Assembly (NCBI GenBank): GCA_963803495.1
Contig: CAWDMP010000002.1
Span: 4,464,001 to 4,528,000 of the forward strand
Source of the DNA: Persicitalea sp963803495
GTDB taxonomy: Bacteria > Bacteroidota > Bacteroidia > Cytophagales > Spirosomataceae
DNA length: 64,000 nucleotides
Direction of reading: 5' to 3'
Below the pieces are notes generated by a model. The model was not told the DNA's origin. It worked only from the letters and a program-made list of their open reading frames with translations, and did no database searches. The translations under genes and the position numbers were made by a program. Shown here piece by piece: positions 17,356-26,030 of this stretch (positions are counted from its first letter, which is position 1; each line of letters starts with the position of its first letter).

Positions 17356-18804
17356 TCCCACGCTTCCCTCCAGGCTGATTGCCAGTAGTTTTTGCGCTTC
17401 TACCGCGAACTCCATAGGAAGCTGGTTGAGTACTTCTTTGGCGTAGCCGTTTACGATCAGAGCCACGGCTTGTTCGGTGCCGATGCCGCGCTGATTGCAA
17501 TAGAACAAAATGTCCTCACCGATTTTGGAAGTAGTCGCCTCGTGCTCGACGGTGGCGGTGGGGTTGCTCACCTCGATGTAGGGAAACGTATGCGCACCAC
17601 AGCGGTCACCTAGTAGCAGGGAATCGCACTGCGAGAAATTCCGGGCGTTGTCGGCGCGCTTCATCACGTCGACCAAGCCACGGTAGGAGTTTTGGCTCTT
17701 GCCCGCCGAGATACCTTTCGATACGATACGGCTCTTGGTGTTCTTACCGATGTGGATCATCTTGGTACCGGTATCAGCTTGCTGGTAGTTGTTGGTTACA
17801 GCCACAGAGTAGAACTCACCAATGGAATTATCGCCCTTCAAAATGACCGACGGGTACTTCCAGGTGATCGCCGAGCCGGTTTCGACCTGCGTCCAGGAAA
17901 TCTTGGAATTGGCTCCGTCGCACAAGCCGCGCTTGGTTACGAAATTGTAGATGCCACCCTTGCCTTCCTTGTCGCCAGGGTACCAGTTCTGCACCGTGGA
18001 GTACTTCACTTCCGCGCCTTCATGGGCGAAAATCTCGACCACAGCAGCGTGCAACTGATTTTCGTCGCGCATCGGAGCCGTGCAGCCTTCCAGGTAGCTT
18101 ACGTAGCTACCTTCATCGGCGACGATGAGTGTTCGCTCGAATTGTCCCGTACCGGCGGCGTTGATGCGGAAGTAGGTGGATAGCTCCATCGGGCAACGAA
18201 CGCCTTTGGGAATGTAGACGAACGAACCGTCGGAGAACACCGCTGAGTTCAATCCAGCATAGAAGTTGTCCTTGGGCGGTACTACCGAACCCAGGTACTT
18301 CTTGATCAAATCAGGATGCTCCTTGATGGCTTCCGTGATGGAGGAGAAGATGATGCCCTTTTCCTTCAAAGACTCTTTGAACGTGGTGAAGACGGACTCG
18401 GAATCCATCACCGCATCGACTGCGACGTTCGAGATACGCTTTTGCTCATCAGTTGAAATGCCCAGCCGCTCGAATGTGTCGCGGATATCGGGGTCAAGCT
18501 CATCCAGGCTACCGAGTTGCTTCTTTTTCTTGGGCGCCGAGTAGTACTTGATGGATTGCAGGTCGATGTGCGGGTAGTGCACGTTGGACCATTTCGGCTC
18601 CTGCGTTTTGAGCCAGGCACGATAGGACTTCAATCGCCATTCCAGCATCCACTCGGGCTCATTTTTCTTGGCCGAAATGAACCGGACGATGTCCTCGTCC
18701 AAGCCGGGAGGGGCCTCGTCTGCCTCGATGTCCGTTACAAAACCATATTTATATTCCGAACTGGTGATTTCTTCCAGTAAGTCTGCTTCGTTTTCCTTAT
18801 TCAT
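17353..18804 (-). CDS. sufB: Fe-S cluster assembly scaffold SufB
   Basis: 483 residues; start ATG at 18804 (MNKENEADLLEEITS), because upstream codons of the open frame show no family similarity. SufB with SufC and SufD forms the scaffold on which iron-sulfur clusters are built. Conserved stretches include GVRCPMELSTYFRIN (~residue 205), SYLEGCTAPM, NWYPGDKEGKGGIYNFVTKRG and the C-terminal GDRCGAHTFPYIEV. The expected partners sufC, sufD and sufS are not next to it: downstream is a terminator and a convergent gene, so it is split from the operon or the operon lies elsewhere. Confidence 0.95.
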   Translation of the reverse strand: MNKENEADLLEEITSSEYKYGFVTDIEADEAPPGLDEDIVRFISAKKNEPEWMLEWRLKSYRAWLKTQEPKWSNVHYPHIDLQSIKYYSAPKKKKQLGSLDELDPDIRDTFERLGISTDEQKRISNVAVDAVMDSESVFTTFKESLKEKGIIFSSITEAIKEHPDLIKKYLGSVVPPKDNFYAGLNSAVFSDGSFVYIPKGVRCPMELSTYFRINAAGTGQFERTLIVADEGSYVSYLEGCTAPMRDENQLHAAVVEIFAHEGAEVKYSTVQNWYPGDKEGKGGIYNFVTKRGLCDGANSKISWTQVETGSAITWKYPSVILKGDNSIGEFYSVAVTNNYQQADTGTKMIHIGKNTKSRIVSKGISAGKSQNSYRGLVDVMKRADNARNFSQCDSLLLGDRCGAHTFPYIEVSNPTATVEHEATTSKIGEDILFYCNQRGIGTEQAVALIVNGYAKEVLNQLPMEFAVEAQKLLAISLEGSVG

Positions 18805-18880
18805 AGTACTTGATAAAATTACCTGATTTCGGGTACAAGCAAACAACAACCGTTCGACGGGTTGAGTTTGGCGATTCCCG

Positions 18881-18888
18881 CAAAAATA
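18881..18888 (-). promoter_or_regulatory. Predicted -7 element upstream of sufB
   Basis: On the minus strand TATTTTTG fits TAnnTTTG, 77 bases before the sufB start. Confidence 0.45.
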
Positions 18889-18913
18889 TAGAAAAATTAC
18901 AAATAAGGCGATG

Positions 18914-19486
18914 CTACTCGACCTCGAAAACAATGTCGAAACAAAGGTCGTGCAGATTTAACTCGCAAGGTCCAATTTTGATGGTTGGGTTGCTTTCGTC
19001 GAAAATTCGGTGAAGCCACTCGTGGGAATTGTTTCGCCGAAAAACTTCGACGATCTTTTCCCGGGAGGATATTAAGACGTATTCTTCCAGACTTTCCAGC
19101 GTACGGTAAGCGCGGTACTTGTCGTTGCGATCGGAAAACTCGGTGTTGTTAGAAAGTACTTCCACGATGATTCTGGGATTGACCAGCGAAGGCAAACCCC
19201 GTTTCGTGTCCTTAAAGCGAGGTTCATCACAGGCAATAACGACATCGGGGAAGGCGAAGCGCTCACTCGCCTCAATGTGGACCAGTTGGTCATTGCTGTA
19301 CACTTTACAGCCGTGCTCTCTCAGGCACAGACCCAGCAGCATAACCAGGCTCATAGCTAGTAGGTTGTGATTGGGTCGTGCACCCGACATCGCTACGATT
19401 TCGCCCGCTCGGTATTCGAGTTTTACGTCTGATTTGAGAAGCATTTCGAAATATTCCTCCACTGATACCGCCGTGCTGATCGCCAT
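18914..19486 (-). CDS. Uma2-family (DUF820) putative restriction-fold nuclease
   Basis: 190 residues from ATG 19486 (MAISTAVSVEEYFEML). Uma2 proteins adopt the PD-(D/E)XK nuclease fold; possible active-site pieces are FPDVVIACDEP (~residue 94) and RIIVEVLSNNTE (~117). The family is scattered and often multicopy in Cytophagales and cyanobacteria, with no agreed role; a mobile-element link has been proposed. A near paralogue, broken, lies at 20555-21128, and both genes begin with the same layout: a promoter element about 20 bases before the start. Confidence 0.85.
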   Translation of the reverse strand: MAISTAVSVEEYFEMLLKSDVKLEYRAGEIVAMSGARPNHNLLAMSLVMLLGLCLREHGCKVYSNDQLVHIEASERFAFPDVVIACDEPRFKDTKRGLPSLVNPRIIVEVLSNNTEFSDRNDKYRAYRTLESLEEYVLISSREKIVEVFRRNNSHEWLHRIFDESNPTIKIGPCELNLHDLCFDIVFEVE

Positions 19487-19504
19487 AGTACTGCTGTTTT
19501 TTAC

Positions 19505-19512
19505 CAAATATA
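19505..19512 (-). promoter_or_regulatory. Predicted -7 element for the Uma2 gene
   Basis: TATATTTG on the minus strand, 19 bases before the start at 19486. The second Uma2 copy has TAAATTTG at 21145-21152 in the same position. Confidence 0.5.
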
Positions 19513-19751
19513 GAAAAATTACAGGTGGGTCGGCCTCTTTCATGATGCCCATCTTCAAGCATAGTTTGGCGTCCGGACAAAAAGCAAATCACACTATACT
19601 ACTTCTCCTGAATAAGATCGACAGCCGGGGCAACCTTATTTCCTGGCATACCGTACCAACTTATGCAGCCGAATCCAGCCTTATGACTAGTTCAGCTCGG
19701 CTTGGCAGGTGGCTGTTTATCGATCGATCCATAAAACATTAAAAACTGACT

Positions 19752-20471
19752 ATGAAAAAATTCATTCGCACGGGGACGCTGGTTGCCCTACCCGCATTAT
19801 TGTTGCTCAGTGGTTGTGTGAAAGACCACGATCTTCCCCAAGCTGTTACTTTCAAAGTGCTGATCGAGAACGTGTCTCAGCCCCAGCTCATCCCGACGCC
19901 CCGCGCCAACGGCACCGTGCCGCTCTCACCAGGCGTTTATGCCGTATACCGGGGAGCCGATCCTATGTTTCAATTAGGGGCTGCGGCTGATCTGGGCACG
20001 GAGGAAATCGCCGAAGACGGTACCACGACCGACAAATTAAAAACCGTAATGGCCAACGCGGACGTGTTGTACTCGGGCGTGTTCAAAACGTCAGACGGAC
20101 CTATCTTCAGCGGCGAGTCGACCGAGTTTACAGTCACGGCCAAGCCCGGCGACAAGCTACAGCTCCAAACGATGTTCGTGCAGTCCAACGACTGGTTCAT
20201 TAGCTTCAAGGACGGTGGTTACGAGCTGTTCACGGGTAGTACCTTCAACGGGGGGGACGTATCCGGTAACCTGGAAATTTACGATGCCGGAACCGAAGCC
20301 GATACCGCACCCGGCACCGGTCCCGACCAAAAGCCGGTACAGATGCCCGCTTCCACGCTCGTAGGACCGGTCGATGCCGTCAAAACCATTACTGTGGCTC
20401 GCACGCGCCAAACGAGTTTCACTGTGCCCGGCACCGATAAAGTGATCCGCGTGACGTTGACGCCACAGTAA
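19752..20471 (+). CDS. Spondin-domain lipoprotein
   Basis: 239 residues. The lipoprotein signal LPALLLLSGCVKD puts the acylated Cys at ~24. The body resembles the spondin_N domain seen in many bacterial exported proteins: VTFKVLIENVSQPQLIP near the start, then SPGVYAVYRG and TEFTVTAKPGDKLQLQTMFVQSNDWFIS. A Pro/Gly/Thr-rich segment (~180-200) precedes the last strands. Role unknown, probably surface binding. It stands alone between two Uma2 paralogues and ends in a strong terminator. The 265 bases upstream hold no gene I can recognise. Confidence 0.8.
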   Translation: MKKFIRTGTLVALPALLLLSGCVKDHDLPQAVTFKVLIENVSQPQLIPTPRANGTVPLSPGVYAVYRGADPMFQLGAAADLGTEEIAEDGTTTDKLKTVMANADVLYSGVFKTSDGPIFSGESTEFTVTAKPGDKLQLQTMFVQSNDWFISFKDGGYELFTGSTFNGGDVSGNLEIYDAGTEADTAPGTGPDQKPVQMPASTLVGPVDAVKTITVARTRQTSFTVPGTDKVIRVTLTPQ

Positions 20472-20494
20472 TTTTGGGATAAAGGTACAATAAC

Positions 20495-20532
20495 AAAAAA
20501 GCGCGGGATTCTTCGGGAAGCCGCGCTTTTTT
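20495..20532 (+). terminator. Terminator of the spondin lipoprotein gene
   Basis: AAAAAAGCGCGG (20495-20506) pairs with CCGCGCTTTTTT (20521-20532); likely bidirectional. Confidence 0.92.
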
Positions 20533-20554
20533 GATTTCAATACTGCTCTAGTGG

Positions 20555-21128
20555 TTAGACTTCCACAAAATCGACATTCGCATAGATTGCCCGCAAGTCG
20601 ATTTCGCAATTCCCGATTTTCATCGTCGGATTGTCTTCGTTATAAAGATTCGATGCAACCAGCCATCACGTTCACTTTTACGGTACACTTCTACTTTTCC
20701 TTCATGGTAGATACCAAAACGAAATTTTCTAGACTTTCCAAAGTCTGGTAATATTCCAGTTTGTTGCCCCGGTCGTGGGCTTCGGTGCTGGGGGAAAGTA
20801 CCTCTACCACAATCGTCGGGTTGGTCAGCGATTTCAATCCTCGCTTGGTTGTTTCGTAAATGGCTTTTCACATACAACGACTATATCGAGGAAACACGTA
20901 AAGCCTGTCTTGGCCGATGGTAATGAGTTGATCGCTGTTGTAGACAAAACAACCTTGCTTTTTCAGACAGATGATAAATTCGGCAATCAGATTACAGGCA
21001 ATTAGGTTGTGATTAGGCTGCGCGCCCGACATCGCCACGACTTCACCATCGTAATATTCAAGTTTTTCTTCCGAATCGTGAAGTAAATCGAGGTACTCTG
21101 ATACCGATACTGCCGTTTGCGTTGCCAT
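20555..21128 (-). pseudogene. Second Uma2-family gene, multiply frameshifted
   Basis: The N-terminal frame from 21128 (MATQTAVSVSEYLDLLHD, MSGAQPNHNLIACNL) is clearly paralogous to the copy at 18914-19486. The frame then breaks near 20875; pieces of the remainder appear in other frames (TNPTIVVEVLSPSTEAHDRG, then RDGWLHRIF, then DNPTMKIGNCEIDLRAIYA) up to the stop at 20555-20557. At least three frame changes are needed, so this one looks genuinely dead. Its start overlaps the read-through tail of hldD. Confidence 0.75.
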
Positions 21129-21144
21129 AGTAGTGCTGTTTCTT

Positions 21145-21152
21145 CAAATTTA
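21145..21152 (-). promoter_or_regulatory. Predicted -7 element for the broken Uma2 copy
   Basis: TAAATTTG on the minus strand, 17 bases before the start at 21128, within the hldD-Uma2 spacer. Confidence 0.45.
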
Positions 21153-21209
21153 GCAAAATTCCGGTAGATCTAGAAACGGAATCTGTCGGCATAGCTTCTA
21201 CTCTAACTC

Positions 21210-22176
21210 TCAGTAATTCGTCCCCGGAATCAGGTAGCTTTTTCACATAATCCTCGATGCCTTCTTCCAGCGAATGAAAAGGTTGTGTGAAGCCGATGCC
21301 GCGGAGCTTTCCCATCGATGCTTCGGTGAAGTACTGGTACTTGTCGCGAATGTCGGCCGGCGTGTCGATAAACTCGATGTAGGGCGCTACCTCCATCGCG
21401 GAGAACGTACCACCTACCAGGTCTTTGAACGTGCGGGCCTGGCCGCTGCCGAGGTTGTAGATGCCCGAGTCGCGGCGGTGGTGCATCAGGAAAATGCAGA
21501 CGTCGATCAAGTCTTTGACGTACACAAAATCACGCATTTGCTCGCCGTCCTTGAAGTCGGGATTGTGGGAGCGGAAAAGCTTCATTTTACCCGATTTCCT
21601 GATTTGGTGGTAGGCATGAAAGATCACCGACGCCATACGGCCCTTGTGGTACTCGTTGGGCCCGTAAACGTTAAAAAACTTCAATCCTGCCCAAAAAAAC
21701 GGCTTTTTCTCTTGCTGCAAAGCCCAAATGTCAAACTCGTTCTTGGAATCGCCATAGGGATTGAGCGGTTTGAGTTGCGGAATCAGCGACTCGTCGTCTT
21801 CGTAGCCCAGTTCGCCCAGACCGTAGGTAGCGGCCGACGAGGCATACACGAGCGGAATCTGATAATCGACGCAACGCCGCCAGATTTCCTTGGAGTACTC
21901 GACATTGAGCGCATCGAAGATCGCCCGGTCGAACTCGGTGGTATCGGTACGCGCGCCGATGTGGAAAATAAACTCGACATCCTCCTGATTCTTATCCAGC
22001 CAGTCGAAGAATTCGCTGCGCTCGACGCGCTCCTGCACGATTTTACCTTCTAGGTTGTCGGCTTTTTCGATTTTAGAAAAATCATCGACGGCAATAATGA
22101 AATTAAAGCCCTCCTGATTCAGTTTGCTTACTAGGCAGCTTCCTATGAAGCCCGCAGCACCGGTTACTATTATCAT
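21210..22176 (-). CDS. hldD: ADP-glyceromanno-heptose 6-epimerase, with frameshift before the natural stop
   Basis: Extended SDR enzyme that epimerises ADP-D,D-heptose to ADP-L,D-heptose for lipopolysaccharide core. Rossmann motif TGAAGFIGS (~residues 5-13), VYASSAATYG and the catalytic YGDSKNEFD (Tyr/Lys) are present, as is FNVYGPNEYHKGRMASV. Start at 22176 (MIIVTG) preferred; 22191 adds five codons made of word-array DNA. After EDYVK the frame has AAAAA; with one A fewer it would read SYLIPGTNY and stop at 21210. As given, it reads on to 21058, overlapping the Uma2 gene. This looks like a homopolymer error or a recent slip. Confidence 0.88.
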
Positions 22177-22181
22177 TTCTT

Positions 22182-22369
22182 TAATGGACAATGGATAGTG
22201 GACAATGGATAATTCCGGTCCATTGCCGACTAAATATAAAATTCTTCAAGGTCGCAAAGTTATAGACATTCGGGCCTTTCTTTCTAAACAAACCTTACTT
22301 TTGCGGAATAAATGGAGCTTTTAGCGAAAGTAATTATCCATTATCAATTGTCAACTGTCCATTGAATCA
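22182..22369. repeat. Inverted pair of AATGGACAATGGATA words between hldD and queD
   Basis: AATGGACAATGGATAGTGG and ACAATGGATAATTCC on the left (22184-22216) face TAATTATCCATTATCAATTG and TCAACTGTCCATTGAATC on the right (22331-22368). The arms reach the first codons of both divergent genes. The queD promoter lies between them. Confidence 0.55.
22296..22303 (+). promoter_or_regulatory. Predicted -7 element upstream of queD-lpxB
   Basis: TACTTTTG fits TAnnTTTG, 66 bases before the queD start, inside the loop of the inverted word arrays. Confidence 0.45.
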
Positions 22370-22789
22370 ATGGTTTACGTCACCAGAAAAGAACATTTCA
22401 ACGCCGCGCACCGGCTTTATAATCCGAACTGGTCGGAAGAGAAAAACCGTGCCGTATTTGGTCCCTGCGCCAATTACAACTACCACGGCCACAACTTCGA
22501 GCTCTTCGTGACCGTGAAAGGCACGCCCGATCCCGAGACGGGCTTCGTCATCGACTTAAAGGTACTGGGCGATTTGGTGAAGCAGCGCGTGATCGACAAA
22601 GTGGATCACAAGAACCTGAACCTCGATGTCGATTTCATGGCGGGCAAAATGGCTTCCTGCGAAATCTTCGTAGTCGAGATTTGGAAGATCATCGCGCCTG
22701 CGGTGATTGAGAAAGCGCCCAATGCCCGGCTGCACTACCTCAAATTGGTCGAGACACCCAAGAATTTTGTCGAATACTACGGCGAATGA
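22370..22789 (+). CDS. queD: 6-pyruvoyl-tetrahydropterin synthase / QueD family
   Basis: 139 residues. Zinc ligands are visible in HFNAAHRL (~residue 9) and YNYHGHNFEL (~residue 38), with the family cysteine in FGPCANYN. QueD makes 6-carboxytetrahydropterin from dihydroneopterin triphosphate on the way to queuosine. The stop overlaps the lpxB start (ATGA at 22786-22789), so the genes are translationally coupled, although the pathways differ. A biopterin-type function cannot be excluded from sequence alone. Confidence 0.88.
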   Translation: MVYVTRKEHFNAAHRLYNPNWSEEKNRAVFGPCANYNYHGHNFELFVTVKGTPDPETGFVIDLKVLGDLVKQRVIDKVDHKNLNLDVDFMAGKMASCEIFVVEIWKIIAPAVIEKAPNARLHYLKLVETPKNFVEYYGE

Positions 22790-23904
22790 AGTACTACCTC
22801 ATAGCCGGTGAACGCTCGGGCGATCTGCACGGGGCCAACCTCATGCGCGGCATCCGACAGCACGATCCGGCGGCGGAGTTCAGGGCGTGGGGCGGCGATA
22901 TGATGAAGGCGCAAGGTGCCACGATCGTGACGCACAACACCGATATGGCATTTATGGGTTTTCTGGAAGTGGTTCGAAATCTACCAACCATTCTGGGTTT
23001 CCTTAGAAAGTGCAGAAAGGACTTGCTCGACTACCAGCCCGATGTCCTGATCCTAATCGACTATCCAGGTTTTAACCTAAGGATGGCGGCTTACGCCAAA
23101 GAGCGCGGGATTAAGGTATGCTACTACATCTCGCCCAAAGTGTGGGCCTGGAATCAGAATCGTGCCTGGAAGATCAAGAAAACCGTCGACCGAATGTTCG
23201 TCATCTTTCCCTTCGAGGTCGATTTTTATAAAAAATATGACTACGACGTCACCTACATAGGTAATCCGTTGATGGACGCCATTGAGGATTTTGAGCCGGA
23301 GCCGGATTTTTTAACAAAAAACAACCTCAACAATAAGCCTATCGTCGCGCTCCTACCCGGTAGCCGCAAGCAGGAAGTAACGGGTACGCTGGACACCATG
23401 TTGAGCGTACAGGGAAATTTCCCTAACTATCATTTTGTGATCGCGGGTGTGAATAGTTTGCCGAAGGTAGTTTACGAAAAATACCAAAGCCAGCCGAACA
23501 TTACCGTCGTCTATGAAGCTACCTACGATTTGCTCCACGTGGCCGAGGCCGCGCTCGTCACATCGGGAACGGCCACACTCGAAACCGCGCTATTTTCGGT
23601 ACCCGAGGTAGTCTGTTACCGCACGAGCGGCGTCTCCTACGTTATCGCCAAAAGTCTGATCAAGGTGCCGTACATTTCGCTGGTCAACTTGATCATGGGA
23701 AAAGAGGCCGTCCGCGAATTGATCCAAGACGACTTCTCCCAAAAACAGCTCACGACCGAACTGAAAGCCATCCTGCCCGGTGGCACAAAGCGAATTACTG
23801 TCGAGGCCGACTACAAGATCCTGCAACAGAAAGTAGGCAAAGCCGGCGCGTCGGAGCGGGCAGGCGCGGAAATCGTGGGGTACGTCAGGGGAAAGAGTAC
23901 CTAA
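22786..23904 (+). CDS. lpxB: Lipid-A-disaccharide synthase
   Basis: 372 residues, GT19 glycosyltransferase that joins UDP-2,3-diacylglucosamine and lipid X to make the lipid A disaccharide at the inner membrane. Landmarks are the start AGERSGDLHGANL (~residues 6-18), LILIDYPGFNLRMA (~87), VCYYISPKVWAWNQ, FPFEVDFYKKY, ALLPGSRKQEV (~190) and SGTATLETALF (~263). Length is normal. The GC-rich palindrome at 23913-23924 lies just behind the stop and may end transcription. Confidence 0.95.
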   Translation: MKYYLIAGERSGDLHGANLMRGIRQHDPAAEFRAWGGDMMKAQGATIVTHNTDMAFMGFLEVVRNLPTILGFLRKCRKDLLDYQPDVLILIDYPGFNLRMAAYAKERGIKVCYYISPKVWAWNQNRAWKIKKTVDRMFVIFPFEVDFYKKYDYDVTYIGNPLMDAIEDFEPEPDFLTKNNLNNKPIVALLPGSRKQEVTGTLDTMLSVQGNFPNYHFVIAGVNSLPKVVYEKYQSQPNITVVYEATYDLLHVAEAALVTSGTATLETALFSVPEVVCYRTSGVSYVIAKSLIKVPYISLVNLIMGKEAVRELIQDDFSQKQLTTELKAILPGGTKRITVEADYKILQQKVGKAGASERAGAEIVGYVRGKST

Positions 23905-23912
23905 GTACCCCA

Positions 23913-23924
23913 CGGGGCGCCCCG
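23913..23924. terminator. GC-rich palindrome between lpxB and mreB
   Basis: CGGGGCGCCCCG is a perfect 12-base palindrome nine bases after the lpxB stop, followed by CTTATTTT. It may be a weak terminator between convergent genes. The rest of this 147-base gap holds an AACTGTCCATTATCC word array (24025-24050). Confidence 0.4.
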
Positions 23925-24051
23925 CTTATTTTCTGAGTACCAAAGTATGGGCGTGTGAGAAGGCGGGCAAGGCGTACGCATCCTCGGGAATCCGACCTTA
24001 AGAATGCGTGCGCTTAAAGAACATTTTCAACTGTCCATTATCCATTTTCAA

Positions 24052-25056
24052 TTATTTGATAAGGTACCCCGAGCGCTCGATGTTTTTTAAGGCCATGCCA
24101 GCGCCTTTGACGACCATGCGGAGTGGATCTTGAGCGACATGGACTTTGAGGCGGGTTTTTTGGGAAAGTCGCTGGTCGAGGCCTTTGAGCAGCGCGCCAC
24201 CACCCGTAAGGTACATCCCGCGGAGGTAGATATCGCCGGAGAGTTCGGGCGGCATTTCTTCCAGGAGTTTCATCACCGATTCTTCAATTTTGGAGAGGGA
24301 TTTATCCAGGCAGTGCGCCATTTCGGCTTGCGAAATGATGATTTGTTTGGGCATACCCGTCAGCAGATCGCGGCCCATCACTTCACAGTCGGTTTGAGCG
24401 TCGGGCAGGTCGGTGAGGGCGGCGCCGATGCTGTGCTTGATGCGCTCAGCGGTGGGCTGACCGATCAGTAGGTTGTACTCGTGCCGGATGTATTGTTCGA
24501 TGTCTGCGTCGAGCGTATTGCCCGCCACCCGGATCGACTGGTTACAGATGATGCCACTAGAAGCGATCAGGGCAATTTCGGTGGTACCACCGCCGATGTC
24601 TACCACCATGTTGCCCTCGGGTTCTTCGACGTTCAGTCCAATGCCCACGGCGGCGGCGATGGGTTCATGAATGAGGTACAGTTTGCGCGCGCCCAGCGTT
24701 TCGGCGGAGTCTTCGACGGCGCGTTTTTCCACCTCTGTGATGCCCGACGGAATGCAAACCACCATCCTGATGAACGGCTTGAACAAACTCCGGCGGAAGC
24801 CTACCATGGCCATCATGCCCCGGATCATCTGCTCGGCAGCGTTGTAGTCGGCAATAACACCCCCCTGGAGCGGCCGCACAGTGCGGATATTGTCGTGTGT
24901 TTTGCCCTCCATCTGCATGGCTTCGTTGCCGACGGCCAGCATTTTGCCGGTCGTGCGGTCGAAGGCCACCACCGACGGCTGGTCGACGACGATTTCGTCT
25001 TGGTGAATAATAAGAAAGTTTGCGGTGCCGAGATCAATGGCTATATCGTGATTCAT
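24052..25056 (-). CDS. mreB: Rod shape-determining protein MreB-like actin
   Basis: 334 residues. Actin-fold ATPase polymerising under the inner membrane to guide wall synthesis. Phosphate 1 motif AIDLGTANFL (~residue 6), phosphate 2 VVDIGGGTTEIALI (~147), hinge ARKLYLIHEPIAAAVG and adenosine motif YLTGGGALLKGLD (~283) are all present. mreC/mreD do not follow it. The sequence is a little more divergent than canonical MreB (for example NFLIIHQDEIVV), so a paralogue is possible. A long leader of about 190 bases precedes it. Confidence 0.9.
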   Translation of the reverse strand: MNHDIAIDLGTANFLIIHQDEIVVDQPSVVAFDRTTGKMLAVGNEAMQMEGKTHDNIRTVRPLQGGVIADYNAAEQMIRGMMAMVGFRRSLFKPFIRMVVCIPSGITEVEKRAVEDSAETLGARKLYLIHEPIAAAVGIGLNVEEPEGNMVVDIGGGTTEIALIASSGIICNQSIRVAGNTLDADIEQYIRHEYNLLIGQPTAERIKHSIGAALTDLPDAQTDCEVMGRDLLTGMPKQIIISQAEMAHCLDKSLSKIEESVMKLLEEMPPELSGDIYLRGMYLTGGGALLKGLDQRLSQKTRLKVHVAQDPLRMVVKGAGMALKNIERSGYLIK

Positions 25057-25254
25057 TTTTAGTAGTGATTTCTAGGATAGGGGCGTGTACTACGGAATGC
25101 TCGTGCCCGCCAAAGGGGACGATCAAAAACGAGAAAAGTAGGGTAGGCAAGAAAGGAATGCGGCCACCTGGCTGCTTCCCGGATATCGAATCGACTCTCT
25201 CCTCAAAAAACCTCCCGCACGTAGACCCGAAATTGACAATTGGCTCAATTCCTC

Positions 25255-25262
25255 AAATATAC
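25255..25262 (-). promoter_or_regulatory. Predicted promoter for mreB
   Basis: TATATTTG on the minus strand matches TAnnTTTG; a TTCGG lies 20 bases upstream as a partial -33. It implies a leader near 190 bases. The 299-base gap 25057-25355 holds no other recognisable feature. Confidence 0.45.
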
Positions 25263-25355
25263 AGGGAACTGCGTGACTATTCCGAAAGAAAAGGTAAGGA
25301 TATTTAAATTTTTGAGCAACCGGACTCAAAAATCTGCGGTGGACTTCGATCGGCG

Positions 25356-25916
25356 TCAGGCTGGGATCACTCCGGTCTGCACGTAGTCGGTGAGCCAGGT
25401 CTTGCGTGGCCCCTGAATGGTGAGGTAGTATTCGTAAAATGCCTTCATATCGGCGGCATAATCGCCGGTAAGATACAGCGGATCACGAATGACGAATGCC
25501 TTGCGGACATAGTCGAAACCGACCAGAATGAGCGGTATTCCCGCCTTGAGCGCCATGTAGTAAAAGCCTTTTTTGAGCGTCGCGACATCATCCCGGGTGC
25601 CTTCGGGCGTGATGGCGATGTGCATTTTTTTATTTTCCCGAAAAATGGCCACCACTGCATCCACCAGATTGTTATTCTTGTGCCGGTCGACGGGCATTCC
25701 GCCCAACGCTCGAAAAAGCCAGCCGGAGTACCAGGTGAAGATTTCTTTTTTAGCCAGAAACCGGATGTCAAAATCCATAGTCGCCCGCGCGCCCAGACTC
25801 ACGCCCAGATCCCAATTAGACCAATGCGGCGCGCCTACCCAAATAGCTTTGTCAAGCTGATAAGGCGGATTGCCAATGACTTTCCAACCGGCAAGATGGT
25901 ACATTTGTGCGAACAT
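25356..25916 (-). CDS. 1-acyl-sn-glycerol-3-phosphate acyltransferase family (PlsC-like)
   Basis: 186 residues. Acyltransferase block I appears as HWSNWDLG (H-x4-D type, ~residues 31-38), block II around KKEIFTWYSGWLFRALGGMPVDR and block III as ITPEGTRDD (~101-109). Such enzymes add acyl chains to lysophosphatidate or related lipids at the inner membrane. The protein is shorter than most PlsC and lacks an N-terminal membrane helix, so a different acyl acceptor is possible. Upstream (25925-25955) lies a tract of repeated GGGTAAAA words. Confidence 0.82.
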   Translation of the reverse strand: MFAQMYHLAGWKVIGNPPYQLDKAIWVGAPHWSNWDLGVSLGARATMDFDIRFLAKKEIFTWYSGWLFRALGGMPVDRHKNNNLVDAVVAIFRENKKMHIAITPEGTRDDVATLKKGFYYMALKAGIPLILVGFDYVRKAFVIRDPLYLTGDYAADMKAFYEYYLTIQGPRKTWLTDYVQTGVIPA

Positions 25917-25924
25917 GGATTTTT

Positions 25925-25955
25925 TGGGTAAAAGGGTAAAAGGGTAAAAGGGTAA
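25925..25955. repeat. GGGTAAAA tandem words
   Basis: GGGTAAAA repeats three times followed by GGGTAATG, ten bases upstream of the acyltransferase start. One of a family of intergenic word arrays in this window. Confidence 0.7.
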
Positions 25956-26030
25956 TGTCGTTCTACAACTTTTTCTAGGGTTTGTAATTCATGAACTGTG
26001 TACCCTTTCCGTCTCCCCCCGTAAACGCCG

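Noticed and set aside
25020..25307. 95-codon plus-strand frame in the mreB upstream spacer
   Set aside because: No similarity, basic low-information product, overlaps the mreB start; better explained as leader and promoter.
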